DNA from: Methylacidimicrobium fagopyrum
GTDB lineage: Bacteria > Verrucomicrobiota > Verrucomicrobiia > Limisphaerales > UBA11358
Reading direction: 5' to 3'
Length of the DNA stretch: 61,647 bases
Assembly (NCBI GenBank): GCA_026225255.1
Contig: JAMFSJ010000016.1
Location: 1 to 61,647 of the forward strand
The position numbers and the translations under genes were made by a program. The notes under the pieces were generated by a model. It was not told where the DNA came from. It saw only the letters and a list, made by a program, of their open reading frames with translations, and did no database searches. Shown piece after piece: positions 14,052 to 21,014 of this stretch (positions within the stretch are counted from its first letter, which is position 1; each line of letters begins with the position of its first letter).

Positions 14052-16715
14052 GTGTCTGCCGAAACTCAACTCACGCCGATGATGCAGCAGTATCGCCGCA
14101 TCAAGGGCGAACTGCCGAAGGACGCCATCCTGCTGTTCCGGCTCGGCGATTTTTACGAGATGTTTTTCGAGGACGCGCAGGCCGGTTCGCAATTGCTCAA
14201 CCTTTCGCTCACGGCTCGCAATGGCATTCCCATGTGCGGACTGCCCTTTCACGCCGCCAATTCTTACATCTCGCGCATCCTGAAAAACGGACGCAAAGTT
14301 GCCATCTGTGAACAGACCGAAGAAGCGCGTCCCGGCAAGCTCGTCAATCGTGAGGTCACGCAAATCCTCTCGCCCGGCACACATTTTGACGAGCGCATGC
14401 TGGTCGCAGAACGAAATAATTTTTTGGCATCCGTTTATCCGAGCGGAAAAACCTTCGGCCTCGCGCTCGTGGATTTGACGACCGGCGAATTCCTCACGAC
14501 CGAATTAGAAAACGATGCCGCGCTCCTCGCCGAGCTCGAGCGCTTGCGGCCGGCGGAAATTATTTTCCCCACAGAAGCCGTTTCATTGCGCGATATATTA
14601 CGTGGCGCCTTTCAGATTTTGAGCGGTTACGACGATTGGACCTTCGCTCCGGAAACCGCATTTTTCACGGTGAAGGAACACTTCAAAGTGGCCTCACTCG
14701 ACGGCTTTGGCTTGAAAGATCGCGGCGCGGCGATTGGTGCGGCGGGCGGCGCGTTGCATTATCTTACGCAAAGTCTGCGGCGCGACGTGAAACATCTTAC
14801 GCGCATTTCGTTTTATCAACGCAGTGAGTTCCTCACGCTGGATTATACAACATTGCGACATCTCGAAATTCTCGAACCGCAACATCATGACGCCCCGCGC
14901 AACGCCTCACTTTACGGCGCGCTGAACCGCACCGCCACGCCGATGGGTGCGCGGCTTTTGCGGCAATGGCTTTCGCAACCGCTCGCCGCCGTGGAATCAA
15001 TTCGTCAACGGCAGGAAGCCATCGCGACGTTCATCAATAATACGTTCGGTCTCGATAGTTTTCGTCAGCAGCTTGCAAATGTGCGCGATCTCGAACGCAC
15101 GATCGGCCGTTTAAGTTCCGGTTCCGGCAACGCGCGCGACTTGGTCGCATTGCGAACCGCGCTCGAACAAATTCCCGTGCTCAAACAAACCTTGGACGTA
15201 GTGGGACAGGCTTCCAGCCTGTCCAGTTCCAAAGATAATCTCGCGCTTGAAAATGATCAAACGAGTGATAAGACAGGCAAGCAGCCTGTCTCACTACTTG
15301 CCGACCTTACGGCACAAATTTCCGAATCGCCGGACCTCGTAGATTTGATTTCCCGCGCGATCGTGGACGAACCGCCGTTGCCGATCAAAGAAGGTGGCAT
15401 GATCCGCGATCACTTTGACGAAGCCCTCGACGAATTGCGCAATGCCCAGCGCGGCGGCAAAGATTGGATCGCCAAACTCCAAGCCGATGAAATCGAACGC
15501 ACCGGCATCGGCTCGCTGAAAGTGCGATTTAATTCCGTTTTCGGTTACTACATCGAAATCACCAAGTCCAATCTCGACAAAGTTCCGCCGCATTACATCC
15601 GCAAGCAGACGGTCGCGAACGGCGAACGTTTCATCACGCCCGAGTTGAAAGACATGGAGGGTAAAATTCTCGGCGCAGAAGAGCGCAGCGTGAAATTGGA
15701 ATATGAAATTTTCCAGCGCGTGCGCGAAACCGTGCTCGGGCAGTTAAAAGAAATCCAGCTAACTGCTGCCGCGCTGGCGCAGTTGGATGTGCTGGGTTCG
15801 TTCGCAGAAACGGCGCGGTTGCACAATTATGTTCGCCCACAAGTTGGCGACGAAGGCGTTTTGAATCTACGTGATGGCCGGCATCCGGTTTTGGAACAGC
15901 AGTTGGTTGAAGAACGTTTCGTGCCGAATGATACGGCATTGGCGAGCAGCATCAGCGGAGCGCCGATCTCCCGATCGGCAGCCAGTGAAGCAAACCATGC
16001 CCGAGCTGATCAGACGATCGGCGCTCCGTTTCCGCAAATCGCGCTCATCACCGGGCCGAACATGGCGGGCAAATCCACTTACATCCGGCAAGTCGCGCTG
16101 CTCACATTGCTCGCGCATACGGGCAGCTTTGTGCCCGCAGGCGCAGCGCGGATTGATCTCGTGGATCGTATTTTCACCCGTATCGGCGCGAGCGATGACC
16201 TGTCGCGCGGCCAATCTACGTTCATGGTCGAGATGACCGAGACGGCGAATATTTTGAATAACGCCACCGCGCGCAGCCTGATCGTGCTGGATGAAATCGG
16301 CCGCGGCACGAGCACGTTCGACGGCCTGTCGCTCGCGTGGTCCATCGTCGAATATCTGCATAATCAAGTCGGCGCAAAAACATTATTTGCCACGCATTAT
16401 CACGAGTTGACCGAACTCTCCGCGCGTTTGCCGCGTATCAAAAATTTCAACGTCGCCGTGCGCGAATGGCATGATCAAATCGTGTTCCTCCGTAAAATCG
16501 TCGAAGGCGGCACGGATAAAAGCTACGGCATCCAAGTCGCCCGTCTCGCGGGTGTGCCGAAGGCCGTGTTGGAGCGTGCGAAACAAATTTTGGGCAATCT
16601 TGAAGAATCCGAACTCACGCCGGAAGGCAATGTGCGCCCGCCGCGCCGCCAACAAGATCGGGAAAAATTAAAGAACCTTACGCCCGCGCCACAGATGGAT
16701 TTATTTGGGAAATAA
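14052..16715 (+). CDS. mutS: DNA mismatch repair protein MutS, with two repeat-derived insertions
   Basis: 887-aa MutS, which finds mismatches and starts repair. Domain I has the mismatch-contact motif DFYEMF (about residues 35-40). The ATPase is complete: Walker A GPNMAGKST (about 668-676), Walker B IVLDEIGRGTST and the helix-turn-helix near the C-terminus (KSYGIQVARLAGVP). The gene starts with GTG. It is longer than typical MutS (about 800-855) because two stretches match dispersed palindromic repeats and are read in frame: residues about 383-416 (DNA 15198-15297) and about 636-659 (DNA 15956-16028). The second insertion lies about eight residues before the P-loop strand. All catalytic motifs remain, so the gene is probably functional. 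It is followed at 4 bases by the mutarotase gene. Confidence 0.97.
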   Translation: MSAETQLTPMMQQYRRIKGELPKDAILLFRLGDFYEMFFEDAQAGSQLLNLSLTARNGIPMCGLPFHAANSYISRILKNGRKVAICEQTEEARPGKLVNREVTQILSPGTHFDERMLVAERNNFLASVYPSGKTFGLALVDLTTGEFLTTELENDAALLAELERLRPAEIIFPTEAVSLRDILRGAFQILSGYDDWTFAPETAFFTVKEHFKVASLDGFGLKDRGAAIGAAGGALHYLTQSLRRDVKHLTRISFYQRSEFLTLDYTTLRHLEILEPQHHDAPRNASLYGALNRTATPMGARLLRQWLSQPLAAVESIRQRQEAIATFINNTFGLDSFRQQLANVRDLERTIGRLSSGSGNARDLVALRTALEQIPVLKQTLDVVGQASSLSSSKDNLALENDQTSDKTGKQPVSLLADLTAQISESPDLVDLISRAIVDEPPLPIKEGGMIRDHFDEALDELRNAQRGGKDWIAKLQADEIERTGIGSLKVRFNSVFGYYIEITKSNLDKVPPHYIRKQTVANGERFITPELKDMEGKILGAEERSVKLEYEIFQRVRETVLGQLKEIQLTAAALAQLDVLGSFAETARLHNYVRPQVGDEGVLNLRDGRHPVLEQQLVEERFVPNDTALASSISGAPISRSAASEANHARADQTIGAPFPQIALITGPNMAGKSTYIRQVALLTLLAHTGSFVPAGAARIDLVDRIFTRIGASDDLSRGQSTFMVEMTETANILNNATARSLIVLDEIGRGTSTFDGLSLAWSIVEYLHNQVGAKTLFATHYHELTELSARLPRIKNFNVAVREWHDQIVFLRKIVEGGTDKSYGIQVARLAGVPKAVLERAKQILGNLEESELTPEGNVRPPRRQQDREKLKNLTPAPQMDLFGK
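15198..15297. repeat. Nested palindromic repeat inside mutS (insertion 1)
   Basis: The left arm (15198-15224, starting GTAGTGGGACAGGCT) and the right arm (15272-15297) are inverted copies with about 22 of 27 matching positions. Each arm is itself a small palindrome (GACAGGCTtccAGCCTGTC in the left arm). It is read in frame as extra residues in the core domain of MutS, between LKQTLD and LLADLTAQI, where E. coli MutS as I recall it has only a short link. Confidence 0.8.
15956..16028. repeat. Palindromic repeat inside mutS (insertion 2, GATCGGCGCTCCG family)
   Basis: CGGAGCGCCGATC (15956-15968) is repeated in perfect inverted form as GATCGGCGCTCCG (16016-16028); a GATC follows each arm after a 4-base spacer. 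Copies of the same family lie at 20419-20482, 28975-29044 and 43031-43055. It encodes about 24 extra residues (including SGAPISRSAASEAN) just before the MutS P-loop. Confidence 0.85.
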
Positions 16716-16719
16716 AATT

Positions 16720-17610
16720 ATGAGCCAGACATCTTTTGATCAACTGACAATTCCAAACCGGGTGCGAGTCGTAGCGGAGAACGGCGCTCTGCCAAAAATT
16801 TTCGTCACCAGCCAATTCAGCTCGGCGGAAATCTATCTACACGGCGCGCATATCACGCATTTTCAAAAGAACGGCGAACCGCCGCTGATTTTTTTGAGTA
16901 AAAAAAGTTTCTTCGTGCCCGGCAAAGCGATTCGTGGCGGCGTGCCAATTTGCTTTCCGTGGTTCGGCGCACGTGAAGGCAATGTGATGCACGCATTCGC
17001 GCGGCTTACCGAGTGGGAATTGACGGAGACTGTTGCCAACGCCGACGGCAGTGTGAAGTTGACGTTTCTGCTGCCGGAAAACGTGCTGGTTCAAGGTGGC
17101 TGGCCGGCGGCCGAAGTGAATTTCATCGTGACGGTCGGTGAAACGTTGACGCTGGAATTGCGCGTTGAAAACACCTCGACGCAGGATTTTGTGTTCGAAG
17201 ACTGTCTGCACACTTATTTCGCCGTGGGTGATATTTCGCAAGTGGCGATCACCGGCCTCAAAGGCATTTCTTATTGGGATAAAACGGAAAACTTCGCGAA
17301 CAAACTGGAAACGGGCGATGCGATCAAAGTCGCTTCCGAAGTCGATCGCGTTTATTTGAATACGACGGATGCGGTGGAAATCTACGATGCCAAATTGCGC
17401 CGGAAAATTTCCGTAGAAAAATCCGGCTCGGCTTCGACGGTCGTGTGGAATCCGTGGATCAAAAACGCGCAGGCGATGGCGGATTTCGGCGATGACGAAT
17501 ATAAAGAAATGGTCTGCGTGGAATCCGGCAATGTCAAAGACAGTAAAATCACTCTAAAACCAGGAAAATCATCCGTGTTAAAAGTGATTTTGCATAGTGA
17601 GAAACTTTGA
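16720..17610 (+). CDS. D-hexose-6-phosphate mutarotase-like (YeaD family)
   Basis: 296-aa aldose-epimerase fold protein of the YeaD type, which interconverts anomers of hexose 6-phosphates. Visible features are AEIYLHGAHITHF, the substrate-binding RGGVPICFPWFG, NVMHAFARLTEW (catalytic His about 93), and the late VCVESGNV with the catalytic Glu (about 268). I start at ATG 16720, four bases after the mutS stop; an earlier in-frame TTG would overlap mutS. Probably co-transcribed with mutS, without an obvious functional link. Confidence 0.9.
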   Translation: MSQTSFDQLTIPNRVRVVAENGALPKIFVTSQFSSAEIYLHGAHITHFQKNGEPPLIFLSKKSFFVPGKAIRGGVPICFPWFGAREGNVMHAFARLTEWELTETVANADGSVKLTFLLPENVLVQGGWPAAEVNFIVTVGETLTLELRVENTSTQDFVFEDCLHTYFAVGDISQVAITGLKGISYWDKTENFANKLETGDAIKVASEVDRVYLNTTDAVEIYDAKLRRKISVEKSGSASTVVWNPWIKNAQAMADFGDDEYKEMVCVESGNVKDSKITLKPGKSSVLKVILHSEKL

Positions 17611-17632
17611 CATATATTGATGTCAATATATG
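17611..17632. promoter_or_regulatory. Perfect palindrome over the antitoxin start codon (likely autorepression operator)
   Basis: CATATATTGA (17611-17620), TG, TCAATATATG (17623-17632): two 10-base arms in perfect inverted symmetry. Its last three bases are the ATG of the antitoxin gene. There is no Shine-Dalgarno-like sequence before this ATG, so the mRNA may be leaderless or nearly so, and a bound ribbon-helix-helix antitoxin would cover the start. Confidence 0.8.
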
Positions 17633-17860
17633 AAAACCATATCGGTCAATGTATCCGAACCGGTTTACGACGATTTCATGGAACATGCGCAACGGACGGA
17701 TCGCACGGCGGCAGAACTGATCCGCGAGGCCATGGATTTATTTCGCAAGGAACGCATTCGTCCGCGCACGAGCCTGGCAGCGCTCAAGCCCTTAAACTTG
17801 GGCAAAACCTTGCGAACATTTTCCAGTCGTGATGATTTACTGGGAGAAATGTTGAAATGA
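17630..17860 (+). CDS. vapB: Ribbon-helix-helix antitoxin (VapB-like)
   Basis: 76-aa protein with an N-terminal ribbon-helix-helix: strand KTISVNVSEPVYDDF, helix MEHAQRTDRTAAELIREAM, then a disordered tail (ending LLGEMLK) that would wrap the toxin. It binds DNA as a dimer and neutralises the partner PIN protein. The gene overlaps the toxin start by four bases (17857-17860), as in most toxin-antitoxin modules, and the palindrome at 17611-17632 fits autorepression. Confidence 0.85.
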   Translation: MKTISVNVSEPVYDDFMEHAQRTDRTAAELIREAMDLFRKERIRPRTSLAALKPLNLGKTLRTFSSRDDLLGEMLK

Positions 17861-18285
17861 CCCACGGCCTCGACACTTCATTTTTAGTTGCCGTGGAAGT
17901 TAAGTCACACGAAGAACATGCCGCTTGCCATGCCCGTTTTCAAAAGGCATTAGCTGCGGGCGATACCTTTTCACTGGCGCCGCAAATTTTGGCTGAGTTC
18001 ATCCATGTTGTCACCGACCCACGTCGGTTTGCCGCGCCGTTGACAATCGAGCAAGCCATTGGTCGAGCGGAAATCTGGTGGAATGCCGCCGAGGTGGTGC
18101 ATGTTTTTCCGACGACGGAAAGCACGTTGCTCTTTCTGGGCTGGCTGAAGGAATACAAACTCGGCCGCAAGCGTCTATTAGACACTATGCTGGCCGCGCT
18201 GTTTCAATCTGCTGGCGTCGTTTCCATTCTCACATTAAACCGTGATGATTTTTCAATCTTTGGCAGTTTTAAATTCCCTAAATGA
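17857..18285 (+). CDS. vapC: PIN-domain toxin (VapC-like ribonuclease)
   Basis: 142-aa PIN-domain protein, the RNA-cutting part of a VapBC-type module. The acidic active-site residues are visible: Asp in HGLDTSFLVA, Glu in QILAEFIHV, Asp in RLLDTMLAALF and Asp in LNRDDFSIF. These would bind Mg2+ or Mn2+. The target RNA cannot be told. The stop overlaps the ATG of the helicase gene at 18282-18285, so the toxin and the helicase may be translated from one message; whether that is functional or chance is open. Confidence 0.88.
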   Translation: MTHGLDTSFLVAVEVKSHEEHAACHARFQKALAAGDTFSLAPQILAEFIHVVTDPRRFAAPLTIEQAIGRAEIWWNAAEVVHVFPTTESTLLFLGWLKEYKLGRKRLLDTMLAALFQSAGVVSILTLNRDDFSIFGSFKFPK

Positions 18286-20411
18286 TTTCCGCCATTGATC
18301 AATTGCCAGTCGGCGCGGATTTAGTGGCGCAGGTGGAAGAGATTTTTTCACCGACAGGAATCTTGTCGCGCTCGAAAAATTTTGAATTCCGTCCGCAGCA
18401 ACAAGAGATGGCGATGGCGGTGGCGCGAGCGTTGCAAACTCAAGAGCATCTCGCGGTCGAAGCCGGCACGGGCGTGGGCAAATCGCTCGCCTATATGATT
18501 CCGGCGATTCTGTTCGCGGTTGCGCAAAAAAAGAAGGCAGTCATTTCCACGCACACGATCAATCTGCAAGAACAGCTCACGGAAAAAGATTTGCCGATGT
18601 TGACGGGCGTTTTGGGCGCATTGACGGAGCCGGTGAAATTCAGTTTTGCGATGTTGAAAGGCCGGGCGAATTATCTTTGCACGCGCCGTTTGCAAAAGGC
18701 GATGCAACAGAGCGGTAATTTGTTCACGTCGTCAGAAGCTGAAGAATTGCAGCGCATCTACGAATGGTCGAAGACGACGAAGGACGGCAGCTTGTCCGAT
18801 TTTAGTATCGAACCAGATCCGAAAGTCTGGTCGCAAGTTTGTTCTGAGCGCGGACTGTGTTCGCCGAAAACGTGCGGCCATCAATCGGATTTTGCGCGTG
18901 ATCACGAGCCGTGTTTTTTTCAACGCGTGCGAAATAAAATTCTTTCTTCTGACGTTTTGATTTTGAATCACACGTTGTTTTTCACTTTGCTTGGAGGCAT
19001 TGAGGAAGACATCGAGGGTGGGATTTTATTTAAGAACGACTTCGTGATTTTCGACGAGGCGCACACGATGGAAAATGTCGCGTCGCGGCATATCGGCTTG
19101 AGCGTGTCGAGCGGGCAGGTGCGTTACGCGCTGAATCGGCTGTGGAATCCGCGCACGGAAAAAGGTTTGCTCGCGACGTTGCGTCAAGGCAACGCGGTAA
19201 AACTGGTGGCGGATATTTTGGGCGAGTCGGACAAGTTTTTTGACAACGTTGAAAGCGCGTGTGAAGAACTTCAAGCGACGCTAAAAAAGCCGGGCTTCGG
19301 CTCGACGGAATCTCGTCCCGCCACGCGGCGCGAATGGAAAGAATTGCGGATTCGCCGCGCGGAGCTTGTGAATGATAATGTCACGTTGCCGATCCAGCGG
19401 TTGCGCGAGGCGGTCAGTGAATTGATCAAGACCAGCACGGACAAAGACATCGGCCAGGAATTGCTGGAGTGCAATCGGCGACTGGGTGAATTAAAAGTGG
19501 AAGTCGCAGAATTTTTAAGTCAGCAGGCGGACGACCATGTTTATTGGGTGGAACGCGCCGGCAAGCTGCATAGAAATCTTTCGCTTAACGCCGCACCGGT
19601 GGATGTGGCGGATTTTCTGCGGCGGCGTTTATTTGAAACCGACACGAGCGTCATCATGACCAGCGCGACGCTGGCAATTTCGGTAAATCACAAACCTGAA
19701 ATTACCAATCCGCGATCTAAAAAAGCCGCCGCGCAAAGTGGCTTAAATTATTTCGCGCATCGCGTCGGTTGTGAATCCGCCACGCAACTTCAGGTCGGCA
19801 CGCCGTTCGATTACGAGCGGCAGATGAAATTATTTACGGTCAAGAAAATGCCCGATCCGCGCGAGGCCGGTTACAGCGATGCGCTGATTCATTGGGTTGA
19901 ACATTTCATCACGCAAACGCACGGCAAGGCGTTCGTGTTATTCACGAGCTACAAATTGATGCAAGAGGTGGCCGACCGGATGCAGCCGTTTTTTGACGAG
20001 CAGAAAATAAACCTATTCGTGCAGGGCACCGGCACGCCGCGCTCCACAATGCTGGAAAAATTCAAGGAAGATGTGGATTCGGTGCTGTTCGGCACGGATA
20101 GTTTTTGGCAGGGCGTGGATGTGCCGGGCGAGGCGTTGAGCAACGTCATCATCACGCGCTTGCCGTTCGCGGTGCCGGATCATCCGTTGATCGAGGCGCG
20201 AATCGAGGCGATCGAGGCGCGTGGCGGAAATTCGTTCAGTGAATTTTCATTGCCGGAAGCGATCCTGAAATTTCGCCAGGGTGTCGGTCGGTTGATCCGC
20301 ACGAAGACGGATTCCGGTATCGTGGTGGTTTTGGACAACCGGATTTTGACGAAGCAATACGGTCAGGCTTTTTTAGATGCGTTGCCGAAATGTCCGGTGG
20401 AAGTGGTGTGA
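18282..20411 (+). CDS. dinG: DinG/XPD-family ATP-dependent DNA helicase
   Basis: 709-aa superfamily-2 helicase of the DinG/XPD branch, which unwinds DNA 5' to 3' and removes R-loops and other obstacles. Walker A EAGTGVGKS (about residues 60-68), DEAH box (IFDEAH, about 255-260), and C-terminal motifs VLFGTDSFWQGVDVPG and FRQGVGRLIRTK are present. The Cys residues in NYLCTRRLQ, SPKTCGHQ, CSERGLC and PCFFQRVR fit the iron-sulfur cluster between motifs Ia and II. It overlaps the preceding toxin stop by four bases. The end of the gene runs close to a palindromic repeat (20419-20482). Confidence 0.92.
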   Translation: MISAIDQLPVGADLVAQVEEIFSPTGILSRSKNFEFRPQQQEMAMAVARALQTQEHLAVEAGTGVGKSLAYMIPAILFAVAQKKKAVISTHTINLQEQLTEKDLPMLTGVLGALTEPVKFSFAMLKGRANYLCTRRLQKAMQQSGNLFTSSEAEELQRIYEWSKTTKDGSLSDFSIEPDPKVWSQVCSERGLCSPKTCGHQSDFARDHEPCFFQRVRNKILSSDVLILNHTLFFTLLGGIEEDIEGGILFKNDFVIFDEAHTMENVASRHIGLSVSSGQVRYALNRLWNPRTEKGLLATLRQGNAVKLVADILGESDKFFDNVESACEELQATLKKPGFGSTESRPATRREWKELRIRRAELVNDNVTLPIQRLREAVSELIKTSTDKDIGQELLECNRRLGELKVEVAEFLSQQADDHVYWVERAGKLHRNLSLNAAPVDVADFLRRRLFETDTSVIMTSATLAISVNHKPEITNPRSKKAAAQSGLNYFAHRVGCESATQLQVGTPFDYERQMKLFTVKKMPDPREAGYSDALIHWVEHFITQTHGKAFVLFTSYKLMQEVADRMQPFFDEQKINLFVQGTGTPRSTMLEKFKEDVDSVLFGTDSFWQGVDVPGEALSNVIITRLPFAVPDHPLIEARIEAIEARGGNSFSEFSLPEAILKFRQGVGRLIRTKTDSGIVVVLDNRILTKQYGQAFLDALPKCPVEVV

Positions 20412-20418
20412 AGGAACG

Positions 20419-20482
20419 CGGAGCTCCTGTCGGCAATTTGATATACCAACACCGCTGAGACGATCAGGAAATCGGCGCTCCG
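20419..20482. repeat. GATCGGCGCTCCG-family repeat, degenerate copy
   Basis: The right part (CGATCAGGAAATCGGCGCTCCG, 20461-20482) matches the mutS copy closely, apart from one base in the core word; the left arm (CGGAGCTCCTGTCGGC) is decayed. The repeat overlaps the 3' end of the minus-strand gene at 20464 and supplies its last residues and stop. Confidence 0.7.
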
Positions 20483-20928
20483 CTGGCGGTTTTCTTTTCA
20501 CCGAGCGTTTTCAATTCATTTCTCACGCAGTCAGGACACATGCCGTGCGAGGTGTGCATGGAAAATTTGGAATCAAAATATTTTTCCATGGTCAGCCATT
20601 CGTTATGGTTGCTGACTCGGCGACACCAACTGCAAATCATTAAAAAGTTTTCCAGATAGTGCAACCGCTTGAGTAAGCGCTTGGTCGCAATGTGAACCCA
20701 AGCCCAGATGCAAAAAATGATAATGGTTCGGATGACCGCGCGATGCCAGTTGGGAACGAAAGGTTCGCTGAATACAAGATGCGGAATGTGCATCACTTCC
20801 GTCAGCCAGCTCAGCACGATGATAATCGAGAAGCCAAAAGCCTCGACCCAAAGGATGCTGTTCCAACGTTGCTTGGTCTGTGTCATGAAGCTTAAAATTT
20901 GCTGGTTGCGAAAAAATTTGTCGAGCAA
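20464..20928 (-). CDS. Two-TM protein with CxxC...CPxC motif
   Basis: 154-aa membrane protein with two hydrophobic segments (about residues 24-45 and 65-85) and a C-terminal cysteine motif: ICSWCRRVSNHNEW ... SHGMCPDCVRNEL (Cys pairs about 45 apart, with WxxxEKY between). This C-x2-C ... SHGxCPxC tail, probably a metal-binding knuckle, is known to me from the C-terminus of PAS or receiver proteins in signal transduction; here it is attached to a small membrane anchor with no sensor domain. The last residues (SGAPIS) and the stop codon come from a dispersed palindromic repeat. Start ATG 20928; ATG 20886 is an alternative. Confidence 0.65.
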   Translation of the reverse strand: MLDKFFRNQQILSFMTQTKQRWNSILWVEAFGFSIIIVLSWLTEVMHIPHLVFSEPFVPNWHRAVIRTIIIFCIWAWVHIATKRLLKRLHYLENFLMICSWCRRVSNHNEWLTMEKYFDSKFSMHTSHGMCPDCVRNELKTLGEKKTASGAPIS

Positions 20929-21014
20929 AAGCTGTTCACTTTTTGGCGTGTAAAGTGTTCAAGCCGTGCCAGTTGCAATTTTGAATGGTCAGGCGGCGCG
21001 GCGCGGCGGCCGAT

